Assembly (NCBI GenBank): GCA_016195405.1 | Contig: JACPZP010000081.1 | Location: forward strand, 1 to 43,313 | DNA: 43,313 nucleotides | Direction of reading: 5' to 3' | DNA from: Planctomycetota bacterium | Lineage (GTDB): Bacteria > Planctomycetota > Planctomycetia > Gemmatales > Gemmataceae | Notes under the pieces: generated by a model | Databases searched by the model: none | What the model was told of the DNA's origin: nothing | Seen by the model: the letters and a program-made list of their open reading frames with translations, nothing else | Made by a program: the position numbers and the translations under genes | Part shown: positions 1 through 7,078 of the stretch, piece by piece | Layout of the letters: each line of letters opens with the position of its first letter | How positions within the stretch are numbered: position 1 is the stretch's first letter

Positions 1-961
1 CGCGCTTCGTGCCGGGTTTCAGCTCTTTCGGCTCCCAGAAGATGCCCAGCGCCGAGTCGCCGCCGGCCATCGCCGGTTGCATGTCCCACATGTTGAAGCC
101 GACGCCGTGCCGGGTCAGGACCACGCGGCTCGCTTTCTCGACGCCCGAGCCCAGCCCGAGCGTTAAATGAGCCACGAAGCCGGGGTCCTTCAGGTCGGGA
201 CGCTGCAAAATCTGCACGTAATCGGGAAGCGTCTTGTCCTTGAGTTCGATGCCGTCGAGGATTTTGCCCGGCATGGTTGGGGCGGCGAAGAGGGCGCCGT
301 CATTGTCGATGATGTAGGTGTCCATGTACGCGCGGACGCCGACCTTGTGCGGTTGGTTGCCCTTGTTCTCGACGATGTGCTTGATGAGCATCGCGTCCAT
401 GCGGCGTTTCTGGCCGGGGGCGGGCGCTTTCGTTGCAATGAGTTCCAAAGTCTGCGTCACGCGGATGTCGCCGACGACGCACACCGTCATGTAGCCGGTG
501 CGCTCCTTGCCAGTCGCGCTCTTAGGCAGCTTGGCCCCCGACATCTCGAAGCGGCCTTCGCCTTGGCCGATCTGAATGGCACGTCCGTCGAGATACAAGC
601 TCGGGAAATGGCTCAAGTGGAGCGTTCGGTTGTTCTCGTCCTGGATGGTGATATACATGTTGCCTTGACGCTGGAAGCGGATGCGCTCAACGGGATCGAT
701 CGGCGCGTCCGATTCAACGACAACGGCCTTTTCTTCCTGGATCGACACCTTGTAAGCGGGCCGAGAAGGCTCGCCGGCATGCACAAACACGGCGATCAGC
801 AAAGTAGGTCCGGCGAGCCGAGCGAGACCCTTGAACCAGGTCCAGGCGCCATGGGTCCGGCTCAAAGTAGGTCCCGCGAGCCGAGCGGGACCGTTGGCCC
901 AGGTCCGGCTCGGCTCGCCGGACCTACTTGGCAGGCGGCGCATCGAAAGCGAATGGACCAT
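1..961 (-). CDS. Secreted protein of unknown function, 3' end outside window
   Basis: The reading frame is open from an ATG at 961 to the window edge, about 320 codons, so the C-terminus is missing. The ATG has a GGGAG ribosome-binding site just upstream. A short hydrophobic stretch (LLIAVFVHAG, about residues 54-63) precedes a soluble beta-rich region, which suggests an exported protein. Three copies of a short palindromic repeat lie between the ATG and the hydrophobic stretch and are translated in frame, giving the peptide ARLAGPTL twice. The native signal peptide was probably extended or disrupted by them. The later part contains HFPSLYLDGRAIQIGQGEG and VLTRHGVGFNMWDMQPAM. I do not recognise the family. 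Terminator 1033-1071 separates it from the RRM gene upstream. The frame is clear; the function is unknown. Confidence 0.7.
   Translation of the reverse strand, partial: MVHSLSMRRLPSRSGEPSRTWANGPARLAGPTLSRTHGAWTWFKGLARLAGPTLLIAVFVHAGEPSRPAYKVSIQEEKAVVVESDAPIDPVERIRFQRQGNMYITIQDENNRTLHLSHFPSLYLDGRAIQIGQGEGRFEMSGAKLPKSATGKERTGYMTVCVVGDIRVTQTLELIATKAPAPGQKRRMDAMLIKHIVENKGNQPHKVGVRAYMDTYIIDNDGALFAAPTMPGKILDGIELKDKTLPDYVQILQRPDLKDPGFVAHLTLGLGSGVEKASRVVLTRHGVGFNMWDMQPAMAGGDSALGIFWEPKELKPGTKR
801..927. repeat. Three REP-like palindromes inside a coding region
   Basis: Copies lie at 801-829 and 864-892 (same orientation) and 902-927 (inverted). Each begins with or ends in AGTAGGTCC or its complement. 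Copy two folds as GGTCCCGC/GCGGGACC around a 7-nt loop; copy three folds as GGTCCGGC/GCCGGACC. The fifth base of the stem and its partner have changed together, so pairing is kept. Copy one is less perfect. All three sit within the 5' part of the secreted-protein gene. Confidence 0.85.
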
Positions 962-1032
962 GTCGGTCTCCCGGGAGATTGGTGGTATCAATTATAAGAC
1001 GAGACGGGTCGGTGAAAAGAACGAGCAAAAAA

Positions 1033-1071
1033 CCGCTTGCGGCTTCGTAAGGAATGCGAAGCCGCAAGCGG
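1033..1071 (-). terminator. Rho-independent terminator of the RRM gene
   Basis: A perfect 15-bp stem (1033-1047 with 1057-1071) and a 9-nt loop are followed, reading on the minus strand, by six T residues. It lies 56 bases beyond the stop codon of the RRM gene. The stem is built from the CGCTTGCG-type repeat also seen at 4645-4668 and 7026-7075. Confidence 0.85.
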
Positions 1072-1126
1072 CGTCGATGCGTCGCGCGTTGGAGCGTCGG
1101 TTTCTCGTGTTGGCTGCTAGGGGAAG

Positions 1127-1528
1127 TTAGTAACGACGGCCGCGGTCGGAGCCGCCGTACCCGCCGCCGCCACTGCGGCCGCCGCGGCCGCCGCCGTAGC
1201 CGCCCCCGCCTCCCCCGCCGCCGTAACCACCGCCGCCACCGCCGTAGCCGCCGCCCCCGCCTTGGCGCGGCCCGCGCTCCTCGCGCGGCTTGGCCTCGTT
1301 GACCGTCAGGGGACGGTTGTCGTGCTGGAAGCCGTTCAAGGCTTCGATCGCCTTGTCGGCTTCCGCGTCGTTTTCCATTTCCACGAAGCCAAAGCCCCGG
1401 GAACGCCCGGTTTCACGATCTGTGATCACCTGGGCTCGGGCCACCTTGCCGTGTTGTCCGAATAGTTGCAGCAAGTCGTCGGCGGTGGCCCCCCAGGCCA
1501 AGTTGCCGACATAGATATTCTTCGCCAT
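1127..1528 (-). CDS. Glycine-rich RRM RNA-binding protein
   Basis: This 133 aa protein has one RNA recognition motif at about residues 3-80. RNP2 reads IYVGNL (5-10) and RNP1 reads RGFGFVEM (44-51), so the RNA-contacting aromatic residues are present. The C-terminal 50 residues are almost only Gly, Tyr, Arg and Ser, and this low-complexity tail may add RNA binding. Bacterial proteins of this design resemble the cyanobacterial Rbp and eukaryotic glycine-rich families and are often cold-responsive; that role is not shown here. The start has a GAAAGG ribosome-binding site. The gene stands alone, with a strong terminator downstream and a long non-coding region upstream. Confidence 0.93.
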   Translation of the reverse strand: MAKNIYVGNLAWGATADDLLQLFGQHGKVARAQVITDRETGRSRGFGFVEMENDAEADKAIEALNGFQHDNRPLTVNEAKPREERGPRQGGGGGYGGGGGGYGGGGGGGGYGGGRGGRSGGGGYGGSDRGRRY

Positions 1529-2284
1529 GCAAAACTAACCTTTCCGTGCCTGAGCCTTTAGGGGTTAGCCTTTAGGGCCCCAACCTGTCCGTCCGAAATG
1601 TGGAGGCGGGCCGCCGACAGCCGCCGCCGGGACCACCCAAGATCCCAGGCGCTGTTCCCCACGGACGGGGCACCGTGCAAAACCAAAAGAACCACCCGAT
1701 CCGCTCCAGCCCTGCCAAAACGCGGATCCTCGTTAAGTTGACACTCGTGCGATTGACGTTCGCGGCCAAATTCCTGAATGCGAGAATCAGGAATTCGCCT
1801 TATCGTGCAGAGTGGACGCGCATCGACCCGCTTTCTCCGGCCCGCACAAATTGCCCAGATAGAACCTACCGCCACAAACCACAGATTTCACAGATTACAC
1901 AGATGGGAGAGAAATGCAGCAACGTTCTCCCATCCGTGTGATCCGTGAAATCCGTGGTTGAGCGAACATGTGTTGGAACCGCGTGCGGCAAGAGAGTACG
2001 ACCGGCCAGGCTTGTCGGGCCGGGTCACCCCACCATCTCGAAGTCTTTCGCACCGGATCGTTCACGCAAAGAAGTGAGACGCCATCGAAAAAACGCGGAG
2101 AATATGGGAAACCCTGGCTGGCCGCTCGAACCCCTCCAAACACCACACAGATTACCGTCTCGGGCGCATCCCGAAACTGTCAGCAATCATAACCTTTCTG
2201 GGGAAAAAAACCAACCGAAAAACCATGGATTTCAAAGGCTTGACCCGTTTCCTTAGAATGGTGTAGCACCCTTGGAGATTCACC
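1529..2284. other. 756-base intergenic region between divergent genes
   Basis: No convincing gene is visible. It separates the start of the RRM gene from the start of the HtrA-like gene and must hold both promoters. It contains a direct repeat of AGCCTTTAGGG near 1554-1577, a 9-bp inverted repeat (1769-1777 with 1787-1795) and the long CACAGAT-type inverted repeat at 1877-1959. Confidence 0.7.
1877..1959. repeat. 34-bp inverted repeat with 9-nt ACAGAT periodicity
   Basis: Arms 1877-1910 and 1926-1959 match at 30 of 34 positions around a 15-nt loop. The left arm contains three ACAGAT-starting units nine bases apart. In a minus-strand transcript three of the four mismatches become G-U pairs, so the hairpin would be nearly continuous. 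Similar ACAGATTTCACAGATTAC repeats are, to my recollection, scattered in many environmental genomes. Confidence 0.8.
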
Positions 2285-3316
2285 ATGCGGCAACATTTCA
2301 TCAGCAACGACTCGGGCTCGCCTCCCGAACCCGATTCCGTGCAACCCCACCTTGAAGAACCCCAAGCCCTGGACGCCTATTCGCGTGTCGTCGTCCGGGT
2401 CGCCGAGAAGCTTCGGCCCGCAGTCGTCAATCTTCGCGCAAGCCGCGATAGCGCCGGCCGCAGCGCCACGGGCGGCAGCGTCTCCGGCATTATGTTCACC
2501 CCCGATGGCTTCCTGCTCACCAACGCCCATGTCGTCGGCGGCCAGGAGCGCCTTCGCATCCGCACCAGCTCCGGTCGGGAGTTGCCAGGCCGGGTCGTCG
2601 GCGCCGATCCCTGGACCGACCTCGCCGTCGTCCAAGCCGAAGCCAACAATCTTCCGCACGCGGAGCTAGGCGATTCCGAGAAGCTGCGCGTCGGCCAGCT
2701 CGTGGTGGCGATCGGCAGCCCGTTCGGCTTCGACTCCACCGTCACCGCAGGGGTCGTCAGCGCCCTGGGCCGATCATTGCGGACGATCACCGGCCACCTA
2801 GTCGACAACGTCATTCAGACCGACGCCGCCCTCAACCCCGGCAACTCGGGCGGCCCCTTGGTCGACGCTCTCGGAAGGGTCATCGGCATCAACACCGCCG
2901 TCATCGCGCCCGCGCAAGGCATCTGCTTCGCTATCCCGATCAACATGGCCAAGCACATCCTGCCGCAACTCTTGAAACATGGCCGGATTGTTCGCGGCTA
3001 TCTCGGCCTGCACGCCCGCACCATTCCGCTCAGACAAAGCCTGGCCCGGCGCTACGGTCTCGAATCGCAAACCGCGGTGGAGGTGATCGGCGTCGAAACC
3101 GGCGGCCCCGCGGATCAGGCCGGCATTCAAGAAGAAGATTTGATCGTGGCGCTGGGCGACGATCCCGTGGCGACCGTGGACGATTTGCACAAGATTTTGA
3201 CGGAGTTGCCGATCGAACAGACCACGGGCGTGACGTTTTTGCGCGGCGAGACCAAGGTGCAACGCGCGGTGACGCCGGCGGTGACGCCGAAGGAGTATCC
3301 GCAGCGCGAGCGCTAA
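2285..3316 (+). CDS. HtrA/DegP-like trypsin-type serine protease, one PDZ domain
   Basis: This 343 aa protein has a chymotrypsin-fold protease domain (about residues 30-235) and one PDZ domain (about 236-330). The catalytic triad is visible: H82 in TNAHVV, D112 in TDLAVV and S188 in GNSGGPL. No signal peptide or membrane segment is seen at the N-terminus, so the protein is probably cytoplasmic, or its export is not evident. The family degrades or refolds damaged proteins and the PDZ domain recognises exposed C-termini. The start is supported by a GGAG site upstream of the ATG. It is a single gene followed by the Uma2 gene after about 100 bases, a gap that holds a perfect 14-bp palindrome at 3335-3348. 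Confidence 0.93.
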   Translation: MRQHFISNDSGSPPEPDSVQPHLEEPQALDAYSRVVVRVAEKLRPAVVNLRASRDSAGRSATGGSVSGIMFTPDGFLLTNAHVVGGQERLRIRTSSGRELPGRVVGADPWTDLAVVQAEANNLPHAELGDSEKLRVGQLVVAIGSPFGFDSTVTAGVVSALGRSLRTITGHLVDNVIQTDAALNPGNSGGPLVDALGRVIGINTAVIAPAQGICFAIPINMAKHILPQLLKHGRIVRGYLGLHARTIPLRQSLARRYGLESQTAVEVIGVETGGPADQAGIQEEDLIVALGDDPVATVDDLHKILTELPIEQTTGVTFLRGETKVQRAVTPAVTPKEYPQRER

Positions 3317-3419
3317 GCCTCGCGCGGCTTCGCAAGTTTCGCGAAACTGTGCTTTTCGCAGTGAAGGACATGAACTAAAATTGAAGTGAGGAAGTCCGCG
3401 TTCACTAGAGCAGCTTTCC

Positions 3420-4211
3420 ATGTCTATCATCGTGCCGATTTCGCAGCCCTCCCCAGGCATTCCTGGCGATTCTCGTGAGGCTGCGCCGGTTGCGAGTGCG
3501 CCTCGCGGGGCTGCGGCATGCGACATTTTGCCGCCTGAGGCGTTGCCCGATGAGGAAAGCCTGGTAACGGAGGACGATACGCCCGTGGACGGAGTCTATT
3601 CCGAAAAACAGATGCGCTTTTTGACGGAGCCCCTGTACTCATCGCGGCCGCTGGGCGAGCGGATTTTTCTGGCCACCGCGAACGTCGGACTATTCTTCGC
3701 AACGGGTAAGCCGCCGCACGTTCCCGACGTGCTCCTGAGCCTCGACGTGGAAGCGCCGCAAGACTTGTGGCCCAAAAAGAACCGCTCTTATTTCATTTGG
3801 CGTTATGCCAAACCTCCCGACGTTGTCATCGAGGTCGTTTCCAATCGGGAGGGAGGAGAAGACGACTTCAAATTGCGCTCCTATGCGGATATCGGCATTC
3901 CCTACTATGTAATCTGGGATCCGGAGGAATTACTTCGGGCTGGCGTCTTGCGTGTCTTTAGCCGTCAACCGACCAGATACCGCGCCATGGAAAAGGCCTT
4001 CTTTCCTGAGTTTGGCTTGGGGCTGGCGATCTGGCACGGGGAATTCGAAGGAATCGAGGCAGACTGGCTGCGCTGGGTGGACGCGAACGGAGAGGTCGTG
4101 CCCACCGGAGCCGAGTTGGCACAACAAGCACTTCAACTCCTAAATGCGGAACGGCAGCGAGCAGATCGCCTGGCCGCCCAAGTTCGTGCTCTGGGAGGCG
4201 CCCCCGAGTGA
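3420..4211 (+). CDS. Uma2-family PD-(D/E)XK endonuclease-like protein
   Basis: This 263 aa protein carries the Uma2 (DUF820) core at about residues 60-215. Visible motifs are VPDVLLSLD (101-109), PPDVVIEVVSN (132-142) and YADIGIPYYVIWDP (155-168), which provide the Asp/Glu residues of the PD-(D/E)XK nuclease fold. A Ser/Pro-rich N-terminal 50 residues and a C-terminal helix rich in Gln, Ala and Arg flank the core. Uma2 proteins are strongly expanded in Planctomycetes and Cyanobacteria; their biological role is unsettled. The start has no strong ribosome-binding site, so a slightly different start is possible. The gene ends 10 bases from the convergent stop of the next gene. Confidence 0.9.
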   Translation: MSIIVPISQPSPGIPGDSREAAPVASAPRGAAACDILPPEALPDEESLVTEDDTPVDGVYSEKQMRFLTEPLYSSRPLGERIFLATANVGLFFATGKPPHVPDVLLSLDVEAPQDLWPKKNRSYFIWRYAKPPDVVIEVVSNREGGEDDFKLRSYADIGIPYYVIWDPEELLRAGVLRVFSRQPTRYRAMEKAFFPEFGLGLAIWHGEFEGIEADWLRWVDANGEVVPTGAELAQQALQLLNAERQRADRLAAQVRALGGAPE

Positions 4212-4221
4212 TACGGCGTAA

Positions 4222-4619
4222 CTATCGGAAGCCAAAGAAGCGCCGTAGCTTGGTCATCCACGCGTTGTCTAAGGATTCCCAAGTTGGCGAGAAAAAATGC
4301 CCCTCAACACGGTCCTCTTCATCGAAATGGATTAATACTCTCCCTTCATTTCCCGACCAGATTCTCGGCGCACTACGATATTCCAAGGGCCGGTAGGGGG
4401 GTGCGCCGAGCGGAAAATAGTGAGTCTCCATCGTTGTATAGTCTCCAGCCCGGGCACCGAACGCGCCCTCAACCTCGTCCAAGCTCATCCCTTCCTTGAT
4501 TTTGTTGAACCTCTCCTCATCGATCCGGTGCCTCGAAATGAACTCAACCAAAGCGCCAAATATCCCACAACGATAAGCGCAGTAAGTAAAACCGCTATTC
4601 GGACCACGGGTCGTTTCAT
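4222..4619 (-). pseudogene. Small membrane-anchored protein, apparent frameshift
   Basis: The conserved part reads EGMSLDEVEGAFGARAGDY, then a region ending RVLIHFDEEDRVEGHFFSP, typical of small planctomycete proteins with a BamE/SmpA-like pattern. In its own frame the N-terminus would begin inside a palindromic repeat at 4645-4668 and has no membrane segment. In another frame an ATG at 4619 opens MKRPVVRIAVLLTALIVVGY, an ideal membrane anchor, but that frame stops after 44 codons. Joining the two near 4555 gives the expected design of anchor, short linker and conserved domain. A one-base frameshift or a sequencing error is the simplest reading. If it is not frameshifted, the gene would run from 4662. 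It would be the last gene of the 8734-4222 cluster. Confidence 0.6.
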
Positions 4620-4644
4620 GGCCTAACCCCATCGGGGCTTCACC

Positions 4645-4668
4645 GCGAGCGCGAAACCGCAAGCGAGC
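4645..4668. repeat. Single copy of the CGCTTGCG..CGCGCTCGC repeat
   Basis: This 24-base element lies between the WD40 gene stop and the next gene. The same sequence type forms inverted pairs at 1033-1071 and 7026-7075. Confidence 0.65.
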
Positions 4669-4669
4669 T

Positions 4670-5704
4670 TTATCCGATTACCGGCGGGGCCATGTCGTAG
4701 ATGCGGACCGCGCCGTCGAAGAAGGGGATCGCCAGACGCCGGCCATCGGGATGCAGCGACAAATCGCGCGCGTTGTTGGGCAGGGCGACCATGTGGAAGC
4801 TGTTGGCTTGCTCTGGCCGCCAAAACCACATCTGCCCGCCGATGCCGCCGCCCGCGCCCGCGATGAAGCCATTGGGATGAAAAACCACGCCCCAGCCGGT
4901 GCCTTGGAAATTGGCTTGCGGACGCAGCACTTGGCTGCGATTGCCGGTCCGCCAATCGAACAAGACGACCGCCGGGTTGCCGACGCCTGCGAACGCATTC
5001 GTCACATTCGTGATGCCGGTGCATGCCAGAAGATTGCCGTCGGGGCTGAACGCCATGCTGCGGATGCCGCCGTGATCGGCCCGAAATGTCGGATCGTAGC
5101 GGAACAGGACGCTGCAATCCATCGTCCGCGTTTCGGACCCGCGCCCCACGTGCCACTGCTTGAGGACGCCGTGTAAGTCGCCCGACACCAGAAATTCGCC
5201 GCTCGGATGGAAGGCGACGTTGTAAACATGCCACTGATGTCCCGCCAATTCGCGTCCCAGGCTGCCGTCGGAGATCGACCATAGCTTGACGAGGTTGTCG
5301 TTGCCGCACGAGGCCAAAAGGCGGCCATCGGGGCTGACGGACAATGCGCGTACCCAACCTGCATGGGCGTCGATGGTTCGCTCCGGCGTCGGCGCATCGG
5401 CGTCCAAACGCCAGAAGAGAATCCTGCCGTTGTAATCGCCTGAGATCAGCCATTCGCTTTGAAATGCGAGGGCACGAATCCAACTTCGATGCCCCGCCAG
5501 TGCGGTTTTGCGCTCCGACGAGACGTGCCAGCGCTGTATGGTGTTGTCCTGCGCGCCGGCGAACACGAACCGTCCCGACGGATCGAATCGGCAGCCCAGA
5601 AGCGGACTGTTGTGGCGTAGTTCGCGCCGGAGCCTCGTCCGAACCGGATCGAGCGGACCCGGCCGGATGACCTCGCGCAACGTGTCGAGCGGTATCGCGG
5701 GCAT
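4670..5704 (-). CDS. WD40 repeat protein
   Basis: This 344 aa protein is made almost wholly of WD40 repeats, about seven, enough for one beta-propeller. Examples are GHRSWIRALAFQSEWLISGD, HAGWVRALSVSPDGRLLASC and GHQWHVYNVAFHPSGEFLVS. No signal peptide or enzyme domain is seen, so it is probably a protein-interaction scaffold in the cytoplasm. The start chosen is the ATG at 5704, preceded by GGGGGAA and 14 bases beyond the DUF1501 stop; the frame is open further upstream but that part is antisense-like and Pro/Arg-rich. Clusters of DUF1549/1553, DUF1501 and WD40 genes are common in Planctomycetes, which suggests co-transcription and a shared role, not yet defined. Confidence 0.9.
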   Translation of the reverse strand: MPAIPLDTLREVIRPGPLDPVRTRLRRELRHNSPLLGCRFDPSGRFVFAGAQDNTIQRWHVSSERKTALAGHRSWIRALAFQSEWLISGDYNGRILFWRLDADAPTPERTIDAHAGWVRALSVSPDGRLLASCGNDNLVKLWSISDGSLGRELAGHQWHVYNVAFHPSGEFLVSGDLHGVLKQWHVGRGSETRTMDCSVLFRYDPTFRADHGGIRSMAFSPDGNLLACTGITNVTNAFAGVGNPAVVLFDWRTGNRSQVLRPQANFQGTGWGVVFHPNGFIAGAGGGIGGQMWFWRPEQANSFHMVALPNNARDLSLHPDGRRLAIPFFDGAVRIYDMAPPVIG

Positions 5705-5718
5705 TAGTGGTTCCCCCG

Positions 5719-7008
5719 TTAGGCGAGGACCTCTTGGATTGCCGCGGCTTGGGGATCGGCCATGGGTATTGGCCGGCCTTCGTGGTAATGGTTGCGCGAC
5801 GGGTTGAGGCCCAGGGCGCGGAAGTAAGTGTGGAACAGGTGGCCACCATGGACTTGGCGGTCGGTGACCTCGGTGCCGTTGGCATTCGTGCGGCCGACGA
5901 CCGTGCCGCCGCGGATGCCGCAACCGGCAACCGCGACCGACCAGGCCCGCGACCAGTGATCGCGGCCCATGTTCTGATTGATGTTCGGCGTCCTGCCAAA
6001 TTCGGACATGACAACTATGAGCGTGCTGTCGAGCATGCCGCGTTGGGCGAGGTCGTCGAGCAAAGTGGCGAAAGTGCGGTCAAACTCGCCGAGTTGCTCG
6101 ATGTGAAAGTCGAAGTTTTCGTGGTGGGTGTCGTAGTTGGAATGGCTCACCTTAACGAAAGTGACGCCGTTCTCCAGCAAGCGCCGGGCCAAGAGGCAAT
6201 GCCGGCCGAATTCGTGGCTGCCGTAGCGATCGCGCATGACCGGCGGCTCGCGGTCGAGGTCGAAAATCCGCCGGCGATTCATCACCTGGGCGGCTTGCTG
6301 GAACGAATGCGTGTAGGCTTCCGTCTCGGCGCCGCGGTGGCGCTGTGCAAAACGCTGATTGAGGTGCGCCCGCAGGTCTTGCCGCTGCGCCTCGGCCTGC
6401 TCGGTGACGGCTGCCGGGCGAATCAAGTTGGCAGGCGGATTCCCGTCAGGCAGGACCACCGAGGCGTAGCGCGGTCCGAGGAACGCCGCATCGGAGCGGT
6501 TGAAGCTGCCGCCGCCTGAACCCGGTGTAACATGGATGAAGCCCGGCAACGGGTTATCTTCGGGCGTCATGAGTTTGGCCACCACCGAGCCGAGATGCGG
6601 ATAGACGTCGCCGGGAGTTTGCCGCCGGCCCGTCTGCATGAAATACGCCCCCTTGCCGTGATCGTCCTCGGCGGTGTTGATCCCGCGAATGAGAGCGAGC
6701 CGGTGCATTTGCCGCGCCGTGTAAGGAAGCAACTCGGAGATGTGAATGCCGGTGACGTTCGTAGGAATCGCCTGTAACGGACCTCCGGTGTTGGTGGCTG
6801 GCTTTGGGTCCCAGGTCTCGAGTTGGCTGGCGCCGCCGGCGAGGAAGATGACCAGCACGCGCCGCTGCCGGCGCTGGAGTTCCTGCGCCGCCGCCGGATG
6901 GATCATGTCGGCGAAGCTAAGGCCGCCAAGCGTCATCCCGGCCGCGCCCAGGAACTGCCGCCGCGAGAGAAAATGCGCCGGCGATCCGCACGCGTAGAAC
7001 GGTTTCAT
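5719..7008 (-). CDS. DUF1501 family protein with Tat-like signal
   Basis: This 429 aa protein begins with a twin-arginine signal (SRRQFLGAAGMTLGGL), suggesting folded export. The body matches DUF1501, related to the alkaline phosphatase/sulfatase fold: VLVIFLAGGASQLETWDPKP near the start, then HENFDFHIEQLGEFDRTF and VVMSEFGRTPNINQNMGRDH. The Asp and His residues of these motifs are probable metal ligands. The ATG at 7008 is preferred over an upstream one because GGGGGG lies 7-12 bases before it and the Tat signal follows directly. It lies downstream of the DUF1549/1553 gene with a palindromic repeat between them, and 14 bases before the WD40 gene. In Planctomycetes DUF1501 and DUF1549/1553 genes are typically paired; the biochemical reaction is unknown. 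Confidence 0.95.
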   Translation of the reverse strand: MKPFYACGSPAHFLSRRQFLGAAGMTLGGLSFADMIHPAAAQELQRRQRRVLVIFLAGGASQLETWDPKPATNTGGPLQAIPTNVTGIHISELLPYTARQMHRLALIRGINTAEDDHGKGAYFMQTGRRQTPGDVYPHLGSVVAKLMTPEDNPLPGFIHVTPGSGGGSFNRSDAAFLGPRYASVVLPDGNPPANLIRPAAVTEQAEAQRQDLRAHLNQRFAQRHRGAETEAYTHSFQQAAQVMNRRRIFDLDREPPVMRDRYGSHEFGRHCLLARRLLENGVTFVKVSHSNYDTHHENFDFHIEQLGEFDRTFATLLDDLAQRGMLDSTLIVVMSEFGRTPNINQNMGRDHWSRAWSVAVAGCGIRGGTVVGRTNANGTEVTDRQVHGGHLFHTYFRALGLNPSRNHYHEGRPIPMADPQAAAIQEVLA

Positions 7009-7025
7009 AGATATCCCCCCGTTTT

Positions 7026-7075
7026 CGCTTGCGTTTCGCGTTCGCATGACGCCACGTGAGCGCGAAACGCAAGCG
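7026..7075. repeat. 15-bp perfect inverted repeat between two operon genes
   Basis: CGCTTGCGTTTCGCG (7026-7040) is repeated in reverse complement at 7061-7075 with a 20-base spacer, and pairing can extend a few bases inward. It lies between the DUF1549/1553 stop and the DUF1501 start and lacks a T-run, so it is probably a repeat element and not a terminator. Confidence 0.8.
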
Positions 7076-7078
7076 GGA

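Noticed and set aside
167..997. Long plus-strand frame at the window start
   Set aside because: It is antisense to the minus-strand secreted protein, which has a ribosome-binding site, a hydrophobic signal core and a plausible folded domain; the plus frame has none of these.
1769..1795. 9-bp inverted repeat as terminator
   Set aside because: It is AT-poor downstream, has no T-run and is upstream of both flanking genes.
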